DNA of 64,000 nt from Arthrobacter_E sp044748305 (GTDB taxonomy: Bacteria; Actinomycetota; Actinomycetes; Actinomycetales; Micrococcaceae). The translations under genes were made by a program, and so were the position numbers. This document shows positions 16,567 through 24,129 of the stretch, piece by piece. The stretch covers positions 62,001 through 126,000 of the forward strand of contig NZ_JBIVFT010000008.1 of assembly GCF_044748305.1 (NCBI RefSeq), written 5' to 3'. Position 1 is the first letter of the stretch. Every line of letters begins with the position of its first letter. Below the pieces are notes generated by a model, which ran no database searches, had not been told where the DNA came from, and saw nothing but the letters and a program-made list of their open reading frames with translations.

Positions 16567-17496
16567 TCAGGACGCGGTCTCGGGATTGAGCTGTGAGCCG
16601 GTCACCGCGATGTCCGCGACGTTCCAGCTGTCCAGGATCTTGCGGTAGTCACCGTCTGCGATGAGCTTGGCAATGGTCTTCTGGACCAGGGACGCCAGCG
16701 CGGAATCGTTCTTGGCGATGGCGATACCCACCGGGGCCGAACCGTAGGTTTCTCCGATCTTCTCGATCTGCCCGTGGCTCTGCTGGATCGCGTAACCCAC
16801 CACATCCGAGCCGGAGACCATGGCATCCACCGAGCCGTTGATGAGGCGTGTGGTGATGTCCGTCTGCTTGTCCAGGGTGATGATGTCGACCGCCTTCTTG
16901 CCGGCCTTCGAGCAGGCCGTGTTCAGCGCGGCCGCGTCGTCGGCCTGGACCGAGCCGGTCTGGACGCCCAACGTCTTCCCGCACACATCGTCGGGGGAGA
17001 AGTGCTTCGGATTTCCTGCCTGGACGGCCCAGGCGGATCCGCCGACCGCGTAGGTCACCATGTTGACGGCCTGGAGCCGTTCCTTCTTCACGAAGAAGTT
17101 GGAGACGCCCAGATCGTACTTCGGCCCGAGCGCGGGAAGGATGCTGGTGAAGCTCGCCGATTGCACGTCCACCTTCAACCCCAGGGTCGCGCCGATGGCC
17201 TTGGCCAGGTCCACGTCATACCCCATGGCGGTCTGGCCATCGCTCCCGCCCAGGAACTCGGCCGGGGCGAAGGTGGTGTCCGAGCCGATCACCAGGGTGC
17301 CCTTGGATCTGATGGCCGCGGGCACCAGGCCCGCCAGAGCATCGTCTTTCTGAACCGTGGACGGATCGAACGACGCGGTCCCGGCGGACGGGCCGGAGGC
17401 CGTGTCGTCGGAGGCATTGGTGCAGGCGGTGAGCGCGAGGACCGTTACGGCGACGACGGCGGCCGCCGTGAGACTGCGAGTGGGCTGGAGGGACAT
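16567..17496 (-). CDS. ABC transporter substrate-binding lipoprotein, amino-acid type
   Basis: A 309-residue periplasmic-binding-protein-type lipoprotein. A signal peptide ends in the lipobox LTAC at about residue 25. The body matches family 3 (polar amino-acid) binding proteins: LVIGSDTTFAPAEFLGGSDGQTAMGYDVDLAKAIGATLGL, then the KTLGVQTGS segment. No permease or ATPase gene is next to it, so it must borrow a membrane complex or act as a receptor. It is divergent from an Lrp-type regulator that probably controls it. Confidence 0.92.
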   Translation of the reverse strand: MSLQPTRSLTAAAVVAVTVLALTACTNASDDTASGPSAGTASFDPSTVQKDDALAGLVPAAIRSKGTLVIGSDTTFAPAEFLGGSDGQTAMGYDVDLAKAIGATLGLKVDVQSASFTSILPALGPKYDLGVSNFFVKKERLQAVNMVTYAVGGSAWAVQAGNPKHFSPDDVCGKTLGVQTGSVQADDAAALNTACSKAGKKAVDIITLDKQTDITTRLINGSVDAMVSGSDVVGYAIQQSHGQIEKIGETYGSAPVGIAIAKNDSALASLVQKTIAKLIADGDYRKILDSWNVADIAVTGSQLNPETAS

Positions 17497-17646
17497 ATCA
17501 GGCCTAACGTGTGTGCGGATCGAGTGAGCACCGAGCCTTCCGGGTCTGCCATCGGCCGTCGGCTGTGAGTGCGCCGGCGCTGGGGAATGCCTGCCGGAAG
17601 GTCGGTGCTCTGCCGTCCTGGAAGAACCTTCGTTGGTCTTTCCGGG

Positions 17647-17668
17647 ACACTTCAGACGATAGAAGTGT
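17647..17668. promoter_or_regulatory. Inverted repeat between the Lrp gene and the binding-protein gene
   Basis: ACACTTC (17647-17653) and GAAGTGT (17662-17668) form a 7-bp inverted repeat with an 8-base centre, 53 bases before the Lrp start. A second small inverted repeat (ATGGAT, 5-base spacer, ATCCAT) covers the Lrp start codon at 17721-17737. Either may be the operator of this divergent pair. Confidence 0.4.
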
Positions 17669-17720
17669 GACGTTCATCTCAGGAGAATTTTCATAGTTTC
17701 TTCCAGTTCCAGCCCCACTG

Positions 17721-18746
17721 ATGGATCATTCATCCATGATCTCTGAAACTGACCTGGCGATCATCCACGCACTCCAATTGCGTCCGCGGGCGTCCTGGAG
17801 GGAGCTGTCCGGGGCCGTCGGCGTCTCGGCCGAGACGGTCGCCCAGCGCTGGGAGCTACTCCGGGAAGCAGCGCTCGCCTGGATCGTTCCGGCTCCCGGG
17901 CGGCGTTATCTGGAGGGTGGTTCCTCCGCCTTCATGTTGCTGTCCACGGCCTCCTCCCGCCAGGACGCCGTGCTCCTAGAACTCAAGGGCCGTGCCGCCT
18001 GCGGCACCATCTCCCGGGTGGCAGGCGCTCACGATGTCCTGGTGGATTGCTTTGCGCCGAGCGAGGAGGAGCTTGCGGAGCAGTTGGTGGGAGTGCTTGG
18101 CGGAACGCCGGGGGTGAACGAACGGTGCATCCTCATGGTGGTCAGGCTCTACCGGCAGGCCGTCGACTGGCGTGAAGACGCGCTTTCTCCCGGTCAGAGC
18201 GGAACCCTCGCGGCCCGTGATGAGGCACCAGCGGCGGCCTCGACCCCGGATGTTCTGGATGCACGGCTCGTCCGGGCGCTGGCCGTCGATGGACGAGCCG
18301 GCTGGGCGGAACTGGCGGACGCCTGCGGGACGTCTCCTCAGACGGCGCAGCGGAGGGTGGAACGCCTGGTCCGGGGCGGCCGGCTGACATTCCGCTGTGA
18401 CACGGCAGATCCCGAGGTTCACCGCGGCCAGAAGGAGGTGACGCTCGTCCTGGAGGTGCCGCCGGAACACCTCGACCAGTTGGGCCGGCACTGCGCTGGA
18501 CTGGCCGAGTGCCGGGTGAGCGCCCAGGTGCTGGGCGTCGGGAACCTCCTGGTGACGTTCCGGGTGCGCGACTATCTGTGGGTTTCTGCTGCGGAACAGC
18601 AGATGGTTCGTCTCGCCCCCGGCACGCGCGTGATGTCCAGGCATACCGTGCTGCGGACCGAGAAGCGGCTCGGCCGTCTTCTGGACAGCCGCGGCCGTTC
18701 TGAAGGGGTGGTCCCTCTTCCCTTCTGGTCATCCTCAGAGGGCTGA
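17721..18746 (+). CDS. Lrp/AsnC family regulator with two HTH domains
   Basis: A 341-residue protein, about twice the size of a normal Lrp. Two AsnC-type winged HTH domains can be read: residues about 6-55 (ETDLAIIHALQLRPRASWRELSGAVGVSAETV) and about 177-225 (LDARLVRALAVDGRAGWAELADACGTSPQTAQRRVERL), each followed by an alpha/beta ligand-binding-like region. It is therefore an internal duplication rather than the usual single-domain octamer subunit. There is no clear ribosome site before 17721, and an alternative ATG is at 17736. It is divergent from the amino-acid binding lipoprotein, a likely target. Confidence 0.85.
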   Translation: MDHSSMISETDLAIIHALQLRPRASWRELSGAVGVSAETVAQRWELLREAALAWIVPAPGRRYLEGGSSAFMLLSTASSRQDAVLLELKGRAACGTISRVAGAHDVLVDCFAPSEEELAEQLVGVLGGTPGVNERCILMVVRLYRQAVDWREDALSPGQSGTLAARDEAPAAASTPDVLDARLVRALAVDGRAGWAELADACGTSPQTAQRRVERLVRGGRLTFRCDTADPEVHRGQKEVTLVLEVPPEHLDQLGRHCAGLAECRVSAQVLGVGNLLVTFRVRDYLWVSAAEQQMVRLAPGTRVMSRHTVLRTEKRLGRLLDSRGRSEGVVPLPFWSSSEG

Positions 18747-18758
18747 GCGCCCCCTTGC

Positions 18759-19139
18759 TCAGAGTGGTTTGAGGCTCGCCTTGAGCAGGCAGAACTGGTT
18801 GCCTTCCGGGTCCTGGAGCACATGCCACTGTTCCTGGCCGGTCTGTCCGATGTCGGCCGGGCAGGCGCCCAGGGCCAGCAGCCGTTCCAGTTCCGCGTCC
18901 TGTTCCCCTCCCACGGGGTTGACGTCGATGTGGAGCCGGGACTTGCCCTTCTCCGGCTCGTCGCGGCGGCTCAGGATGATCGTCGGTTGAGCTCCTCCGA
19001 ACCCTTCCCGCGGCCCGATCTCCAGGGTGCCGTCCTCTTCGCGGTCGAGGATGACGAAATCCAGGACCTCGCACCAGAATTCCGCGAGAAGTGCGGGGTC
19101 GTGGCATCCGAGGACGAGTTCACTGATGCGACAGGCCAT
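18759..19139 (-). CDS. VOC (glyoxalase/bleomycin-resistance) family protein
   Basis: A 126-residue protein of the vicinal oxygen chelate fold with paired beta-alpha-beta-beta-beta units: LVLGCHDPALLAEFWCEVLDF, LHIDVNP, and WHVLQDPEGNQFCLL at the end. These proteins bind a metal and act as isomerases, dioxygenases or drug-binding proteins; the D-P-E-G-N-x-F-C-L ending is typical of the glyoxalase-like subgroup common in actinobacteria. It is a single gene converging on the Lrp gene. Confidence 0.85.
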   Translation of the reverse strand: MACRISELVLGCHDPALLAEFWCEVLDFVILDREEDGTLEIGPREGFGGAQPTIILSRRDEPEKGKSRLHIDVNPVGGEQDAELERLLALGACPADIGQTGQEQWHVLQDPEGNQFCLLKASLKPL

Positions 19140-19248
19140 GAAGGGGACCTACTCTCTGTCAGGAGCGCGGTGCTGAACAGCGGCGATGTCATGATCGTAG
19201 CTGAGAGAGCAGCCCTTGGAGGGACTTTCCGGTCTGGTCTGAAGCTGC

Positions 19249-19713
19249 TCAGCCGGTGCCGAGATACCGGGCGAGATTCGTCAGGGAGGCATCCATGCCG
19301 TCTGCGTGATCGGTCGGGGAGATGCCGTCGGGGACGCCCTCCGCACGGATCCTGACGAGAGTGCCGCCCGCTTGTTCCTCCAGAATCCAGCGCATGGTCA
19401 TGAGGCCTGCATAGGCGGGATCGTCGGAGACGAACCGGATTTCATGGGCGACCTCCCTGTCCGGGATGATGCGCGAGATGCGGCCCTGGACGATGTCCGA
19501 ATCGGCGGTCGCCTTACCTGGTGCGCCGGACGGGTCGAGATATCTGAGCACCATCCGGTATTCACCGCCGAGCACCGGCTCGAACCGTTCCATGACACCG
19601 CTCATGCCGGACGGCGGAAGCCAGTGTTCCAGGGCTTCGCCGTCCATGAGTGCCGCGAAGATCCGGGCTTGGCCGACGGCGATGAAGCGGCTGGCCTCGT
19701 CGATATGGCTCAT
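19249..19713 (-). CDS. SRPBCC / AHSA1-like protein
   Basis: A 154-residue START-like helix-grip protein of the Activator-of-Hsp90-ATPase-1-like group: ASRFIAVGQARIFAALMDGEALEHWLPP at the N-terminus and MRWILEEQAGGTLVRIRAEGVPDGI, then a C-terminal helix ending in NLARYL. Members bind small hydrophobic ligands; no enzymatic residues can be assigned. GAGGAG precedes the ATG at 19713. It is in line with mobA upstream (24-base gap), but a functional link is not obvious. Confidence 0.85.
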   Translation of the reverse strand: MSHIDEASRFIAVGQARIFAALMDGEALEHWLPPSGMSGVMERFEPVLGGEYRMVLRYLDPSGAPGKATADSDIVQGRISRIIPDREVAHEIRFVSDDPAYAGLMTMRWILEEQAGGTLVRIRAEGVPDGISPTDHADGMDASLTNLARYLGTG

Positions 19714-19737
19714 GGAGATGCTCCTCAGCGGGCAGAG

Positions 19738-20613
19738 TCAGTGCGGACGGTTCCGGATGAGTTCCCGCACGGTCTCGGCGGCCTGTTCCGGGGTGGCGCC
19801 CCGTGCGACGGCGATACCCACCAGGTAGGTCGTGAGCGGCCCGGCGGGCCGGGTCACCCCATGGGCCGCGTCGCGCGTCAGTTCGAGCAGCAGGCTCGTC
19901 GGAACCTCCACGCCGTCCAGATCCAGCGCCGTGCTCACCTCGGTGACCCAGTCATCCAGTCCTTCGGGGGCTGTGCTCATCTCGGGGCTCCGTTCCATGG
20001 TTTCTCTCGTCTCTCCGCGATACTGCTCCACCGCGGCCCAGGTGTCCAGGTCCAGGGAGAGTCGCTGCGGATCCGGCACCGTGCGGATTCGCAGGCGCTG
20101 CGCAAGCTGCCGGAAGGCGGCGCCGTCCACGGTGGGCAGACCGGCCAGGGCCGCCTGCAACGCCGTCACGCGATAACGCCCGGCAAGCCACTGGACCCGT
20201 CCGTCGTCGTCGACCGGCAGCACGGCATCGCAATCCGCCGCCAGCGTCTCGTGCTCCAACAGGCCGACGAGTCCGACGGCACGCGGCAGATCACAGGAGA
20301 GCAGCCAGATCTCCTCAGGAACGGCCTCGGCCCTGGCCAGCCGGGCGAGGCCGGCCGCCACGGCGGCCACCGGGCCGCCGAACGGCGGATCTTCCCGGAC
20401 CACGGTGACTCCGGGGCGTCGCAGGCCGGACGGCCCGACGACAAGCAATGGCGCGCAGCGCTCCACGGCGGTCAGGACATGATCCACAAGAGCCTTGCCA
20501 TGCACCTCCACCGACGCCTTGTCTGTGCCTCCCAGCCGGGTGGCCCGCCCGCCGGCCAGAATGATCGCCGCCCGGCGGGTCGCGGCACCGCTCGTTCCGG
20601 CATCGGTCGTCAC
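19738..20613 (-). CDS. mobA: Molybdenum cofactor guanylyltransferase fused to a DUF6457 domain
   Basis: A 291-residue two-domain protein. Residues about 14-200 are MobA, with the nucleotide-binding signature ILAGGRATRLGGTDKA, EDPPFGGPVAA and LSCDLPR, converting Mo-molybdopterin to the guanine dinucleotide form. After a short linker (about residues 200-220) comes a helical DUF6457 domain (LDDWVTEVSTALDL, then TTYLVGIAVARGATPEQAAETVRELI). Its start overlaps the moeA stop by 4 bases. The product would serve the MGD-dependent oxidoreductase encoded at 25687. Confidence 0.9.
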   Translation of the reverse strand: MTTDAGTSGAATRRAAIILAGGRATRLGGTDKASVEVHGKALVDHVLTAVERCAPLLVVGPSGLRRPGVTVVREDPPFGGPVAAVAAGLARLARAEAVPEEIWLLSCDLPRAVGLVGLLEHETLAADCDAVLPVDDDGRVQWLAGRYRVTALQAALAGLPTVDGAAFRQLAQRLRIRTVPDPQRLSLDLDTWAAVEQYRGETRETMERSPEMSTAPEGLDDWVTEVSTALDLDGVEVPTSLLLELTRDAAHGVTRPAGPLTTYLVGIAVARGATPEQAAETVRELIRNRPH

Positions 20614-21803
20614 GGGATCACCAGCACGGAGACGGAGGCGCCGGGCAGCACGTCATGCGTTTCGGCCGGGATCAGGATGAAGGCGTTCATCGAGGCGCCC
20701 TCGTCGGCCGGCCCTCCATGTCTTCGGCGCAATGGCGTGATCTCCGTCCCGTTCAGGACGCCGGGGACCAATTGGGTCTTGTGCGCGGGACTGTGCCACC
20801 CGGAGGTGACGGTGGCCCTGACACGGTTCCCGTCCAGCACGGTCTCCCCGGCCAGGCTCAGGAGTGCGGGACGGACGAAGAGCTCGAAACCTGCGGCGGC
20901 GCTCAGAGGGTTCCCGGGCAGGCAGAACACCAGGCGTCCGTTCAAGGTGCCGAAGCCATGAGGCTTGCCGGGTTTCAGGGCCAGAGCGTCGAAGCGGATG
21001 CTTCCGGCACCGTCCAGCACCGCCTTCACGACATCGAACGAGCCGACACTCGCGCCACCCGAGAGAACCAGGACGTCCGCCTGGAAAGAGTCGATGGTCT
21101 TACGGAGGGCGTCCTCATCATCGGGGACGACCGCGACGCCGGCCAGGATCGCCCCCGTCTGGCGGACGGCGCCGGAGAGCAGCACCGAGTTGGACTCGGG
21201 GATCTGGCCGCGGGCCGGTGTCTCATCGGGGTGGATGAGCTCCGAACCGGTCGAGATCACGGCCACGCGAGGTCGCGGGGTGACGCGGACGGTCGCGTAT
21301 CCCGCCGAAGCCACTGCGGAGAGCTGCCATGGTCCCAGGCGGGTGCCTTTCCCGACGGCGAGGCCTCCGGCGGGGGCGTGCTCGCCCGTGCGGCGGATGT
21401 GCGCTCCGGGTGCGGGCTGACGCAGCACGGTCACGGTGGCCGGCGGCAGCGGGGAGACGATGAGGCCTTCCTCTGTGTGTTCAAGTGGGACGACGGCGTC
21501 GGCGTCGTCGGGCACCGGCGCGCCGGTCATGATGCGGACCGCCTCACCCGGGCCCATTCGAGGGTTCTGCGCGGTTCCCGCTGGAAGATCCGCGACGACG
21601 CGCAGGCGTGAGCCGTCCACCGCATCCTGCCGCCGGACCGCGTAGCCGTCCATGGCCGAATTGTCGAAGGACGGGACTGGCCGTCGGTGATGCACGTCCT
21701 CCGCGAGAAGGAGGCCCAGCGCATCCGCGAGCGGCACTCGCTGGGGCGGCAAGGGGAGCGCGGCGGCCAGAACCCGGCTCAGATGCTCATCGACGGGGAT
21801 CAC
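20610..21803 (-). CDS. moeA: Molybdopterin molybdenumtransferase
   Basis: A 397-residue MoeA. Landmarks are PSFDNSAMDGYAVR (about residue 45), VRIMTGAPVP (about 88), the MoCF-binding domain STGSELIHPDE (about 185), LVLSGGASVGSFDVVK (about 255) and LPGNPLSAAAGFELFVRPAL (about 310). It inserts molybdate into adenylylated molybdopterin. It is translationally coupled to mobA and forms with fdhD, the transporter and the FdhF-like enzyme a molybdenum/formate gene set. A -10-like TATTAT on this strand lies near 21890. Confidence 0.95.
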   Translation of the reverse strand: MIPVDEHLSRVLAAALPLPPQRVPLADALGLLLAEDVHHRRPVPSFDNSAMDGYAVRRQDAVDGSRLRVVADLPAGTAQNPRMGPGEAVRIMTGAPVPDDADAVVPLEHTEEGLIVSPLPPATVTVLRQPAPGAHIRRTGEHAPAGGLAVGKGTRLGPWQLSAVASAGYATVRVTPRPRVAVISTGSELIHPDETPARGQIPESNSVLLSGAVRQTGAILAGVAVVPDDEDALRKTIDSFQADVLVLSGGASVGSFDVVKAVLDGAGSIRFDALALKPGKPHGFGTLNGRLVFCLPGNPLSAAAGFELFVRPALLSLAGETVLDGNRVRATVTSGWHSPAHKTQLVPGVLNGTEITPLRRRHGGPADEGASMNAFILIPAETHDVLPGASVSVLVIP

Positions 21804-21951
21804 GCGAGTAATCCCGTCGGACCAAACCCCTCCCGCTTGCGAAGGGATTGGACCGGGCGTGGGGCAGCAAGGAGCGGGAACCGGAACATGCCGTCATAAT
21901 AGTGGGTTGGCCATGCGATTCTGAGGTGGGGACTGGCCTCGACAGGGTGTG

Positions 21952-23034
21952 TCATCGCTGTAGCAGCGGAGCGCTGCGGTAACTCCAGAGTCCCATCACG
22001 CTGAGAGCGTCACGGTACATGCTGAGTGTGGGTTCCTGAGCCGCTGGAGTCCGTACGGTGCCGTCCGAGTTGTCCGGCGCGGCGACTGGTACGACGTTGA
22101 ATGAAGCGGGGAGATCTTTTTCGGCCGCGAGACCGAGCAGAAGGGTTCCTCTCTGAACATGGCTGCCGGAGCTGATCAAGATTGCTCGCTGGGCCCGGAT
22201 CGAGGCGAGAAAGTGTGAGCTGTACAGCGCATTTTCAACCGTCGAGCGGGCGTAGTCCTCGGCCAGGATCCGTGAGGGGTCGATTCCGTGATCAACCAGC
22301 CAGTTCTTCATCGAGATCGCCTCCGTTTTGCCGGCCTTCTCCACACCACCGGTGACGACGATTTTTGCCGCAGGGAAGGCACGCGCCAGCTCCAGGGTCT
22401 TTTCCAATCGCCGTAGTAGAGGCTCTGCCATACTTCCGTCCTCGTTGAGGGCGTATCCCAGGGTGACAACAGCATCACCGGGCTGAGGTTCGGGTGCGGT
22501 GGTGCTGACTTTGAGTCGCGACGCGTAGTCGATGGCTTTGAAGACTTTCTGAAGTTCCGTTGCTCGGTTCGGGTGGTCGATGCGAAGACGGTTCATGGCA
22601 GCAGTGGTCTCGGCCGAATCACCTTGCTGGCGTGACCAGCTCGCCAGATAGCTCAGGGCGTCCTCATCGGATGGAGCAGTGTCGAGCACCCTCTGGTACA
22701 GGGTTATCGCCCCGCGGACGTTGCCCCTGGCGATGCGGGCCGAAGCAGCACTGAACAGGAGGTCGGCCCGAAGCGGCGCGAGCGATGACGCTTTGAGGAG
22801 TCGGTCCTCGACAACCGCCATGTTGTCGAGGGTCTTGTCGGTGTTTCCGGCGGTGGAGATCCGCTGTGGCGAGTCGAAGGCCGTCCTCGCCTCCTGAAGG
22901 AGGACGGAAACGCCGGGGGTCATGCTTGGGGTAGGAGCAGACGCCGTCGGCGGAGAGATTGAGGTGCATCCCGTTACCAGCGCAGCGCCGAGCAGCACGG
23001 CACTCAAGGTGCGGAACGGAGTGATCGACCTCAT
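21952..23034 (-). CDS. YdcF/ElyC (DUF218) family lipoprotein with TPR-like N-domain
   Basis: A 360-residue envelope protein. Signal peptide with lipobox LVTGC at about residue 23; residues about 40-160 are helical TPR-like repeats (ARGNVRGAITLYQRVLDTAPSDEDALSYL); residues about 185-350 are a DUF218 domain (VVTLGYALNEDGSMAEPLLRRLEKTLELARAFPAAKIVVTGG, then STVENALYSSHFL and ILISSGSHVQR). DUF218 proteins are envelope factors of unclear chemistry. The ATG at 23034 is chosen because it directly precedes the signal peptide. The codons look less GC-rich than those of its neighbours, and it splits the mobA/moeA and fdhD genes. Confidence 0.85.
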   Translation of the reverse strand: MRSITPFRTLSAVLLGAALVTGCTSISPPTASAPTPSMTPGVSVLLQEARTAFDSPQRISTAGNTDKTLDNMAVVEDRLLKASSLAPLRADLLFSAASARIARGNVRGAITLYQRVLDTAPSDEDALSYLASWSRQQGDSAETTAAMNRLRIDHPNRATELQKVFKAIDYASRLKVSTTAPEPQPGDAVVTLGYALNEDGSMAEPLLRRLEKTLELARAFPAAKIVVTGGVEKAGKTEAISMKNWLVDHGIDPSRILAEDYARSTVENALYSSHFLASIRAQRAILISSGSHVQRGTLLLGLAAEKDLPASFNVVPVAAPDNSDGTVRTPAAQEPTLSMYRDALSVMGLWSYRSAPLLQR

Positions 23035-23049
23035 GAACGGATCCTTACA

Positions 23050-23071
23050 GGCAATATGTCGGACATTTGCC
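23050..23071. promoter_or_regulatory. Inverted repeat in the ydcF-like / fdhD divergent gap
   Basis: GGCAA-T-ATGTC and GACATTTGCC form an almost perfect inverted repeat in the 85-base gap between the divergent lipoprotein and fdhD. It is well placed to be an operator for one or both genes. Confidence 0.35.
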
Positions 23072-23119
23072 AAGAAGCTATCACGCTGCGGTTGTATCGG
23101 ATGGCAGTAGCCTGTGGAC

Positions 23120-24001
23120 ATGGGTCAGATCACGCGCCGCCGTCCCGTCCTGAAACTCGTGCTGGGTGAGGAACCACGCCGGCGGATCGATACGCTCGCC
23201 GTCGAAGAGCCGCTGGAGATCCGGGTGTCGTCCACGCCGCTTGCGGTGACCATGCGGACTCCCGGCCACGATGTGGAACTCGCCACCGGCTTCCTCATCT
23301 CCGAGGGGATCATCGCCGGGGGAGAGGACGTCCGCACCGCGATCCACTGCGGCGGACCGGGCACGGGAGGGAACGAGAACACCTTCAACATTCTCGACGT
23401 GGCCCTCGCCCCGCATGTTCCACCGCCCGCGCCGGATGCGGCACGGAACTTCTACACCACCAGCTCCTGCGGACTGTGCGGGAAGGCGAGCATCGAGGCC
23501 GTGCACACCGTGAGCCGGCACGAGGTCGCTTCCGATCCGGCACGGCTCGACGCCGGGCTGCTGGTCACGTTCCCGGACCGGCTCCGCGAGCATCAGGCGG
23601 CCTTCGAGAAGACCGGCGGCTTGCATGCCGCAGCGCTGTTCGATGCCGCCACGGGCGAACTGCTCGTGGTCCGGGAGGACGTGGGGCGGCACAACGCCGT
23701 GGACAAGGTGGTCGGCTGGGCCGCCCGGCACCGGGGCCTGCCGTTGCGGGGAACCGTCCTCCAGGTCTCCGGACGTGCGAGCTTCGAACTCGTGCAGAAG
23801 GCCGTGATGGCCGGTATCCCCATCCTGGCGGCCGTCTCCGCGCCTTCATCCCTGGCCGTCGAGTTGGCCGAGTCCACTGGACTGACGCTCATCGGCTTCT
23901 TGCGCGGGAGCTCCATGAACATCTATTCGGCAGCCCACCGTGTGGACGTGCCGCAGTCAGAGGTGCTCCCGGAAGCCGTCCCGGCGAGCCAGGGGCATTG
24001 A
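23120..24001 (+). CDS. fdhD: Formate dehydrogenase accessory sulfurtransferase
   Basis: A 293-residue FdhD, which passes sulfur from a cysteine desulfurase to the molybdenum cofactor of formate dehydrogenase. The conserved pair Cys117/Cys120 sits in YTTSSCGLCGKAS, followed by GGLHAAALFD and REDVGRHNAVDKVVG, all family hallmarks. The ATG at 23120 gives the usual MGxxTxRRPV start; a GTG two codons earlier is possible. It lies 129 bases before the oxalate/formate-type transporter, whose promoter overlaps the fdhD stop codon. Confidence 0.95.
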   Translation: MGQITRRRPVLKLVLGEEPRRRIDTLAVEEPLEIRVSSTPLAVTMRTPGHDVELATGFLISEGIIAGGEDVRTAIHCGGPGTGGNENTFNILDVALAPHVPPPAPDAARNFYTTSSCGLCGKASIEAVHTVSRHEVASDPARLDAGLLVTFPDRLREHQAAFEKTGGLHAAALFDAATGELLVVREDVGRHNAVDKVVGWAARHRGLPLRGTVLQVSGRASFELVQKAVMAGIPILAAVSAPSSLAVELAESTGLTLIGFLRGSSMNIYSAAHRVDVPQSEVLPEAVPASQGH

Positions 24002-24026
24002 CAACGATTTACTTTTTGAATGTTAT
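23998..24026 (+). promoter_or_regulatory. Promoter for the OFA transporter / fdhF-like unit
   Basis: A perfect -35 TTGACA (23998-24003) and a -10-like TGTTAT (24021-24026) are separated by 17 bases. The -35 overlaps the fdhD stop codon. The start of translation is about 100 bases downstream. The AT-rich patch stands out from the GC-rich surroundings. Confidence 0.7.
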
Positions 24027-24129
24027 GTATGTCACGAGGGATTGAAGCCGAATCGGTGGCGTGAGCCGCCGCAATCCTGCTCGAGGGGGCTTTCCATGGG
24101 GTGAAGACTCCAACGAACAGGAGTTCAAT

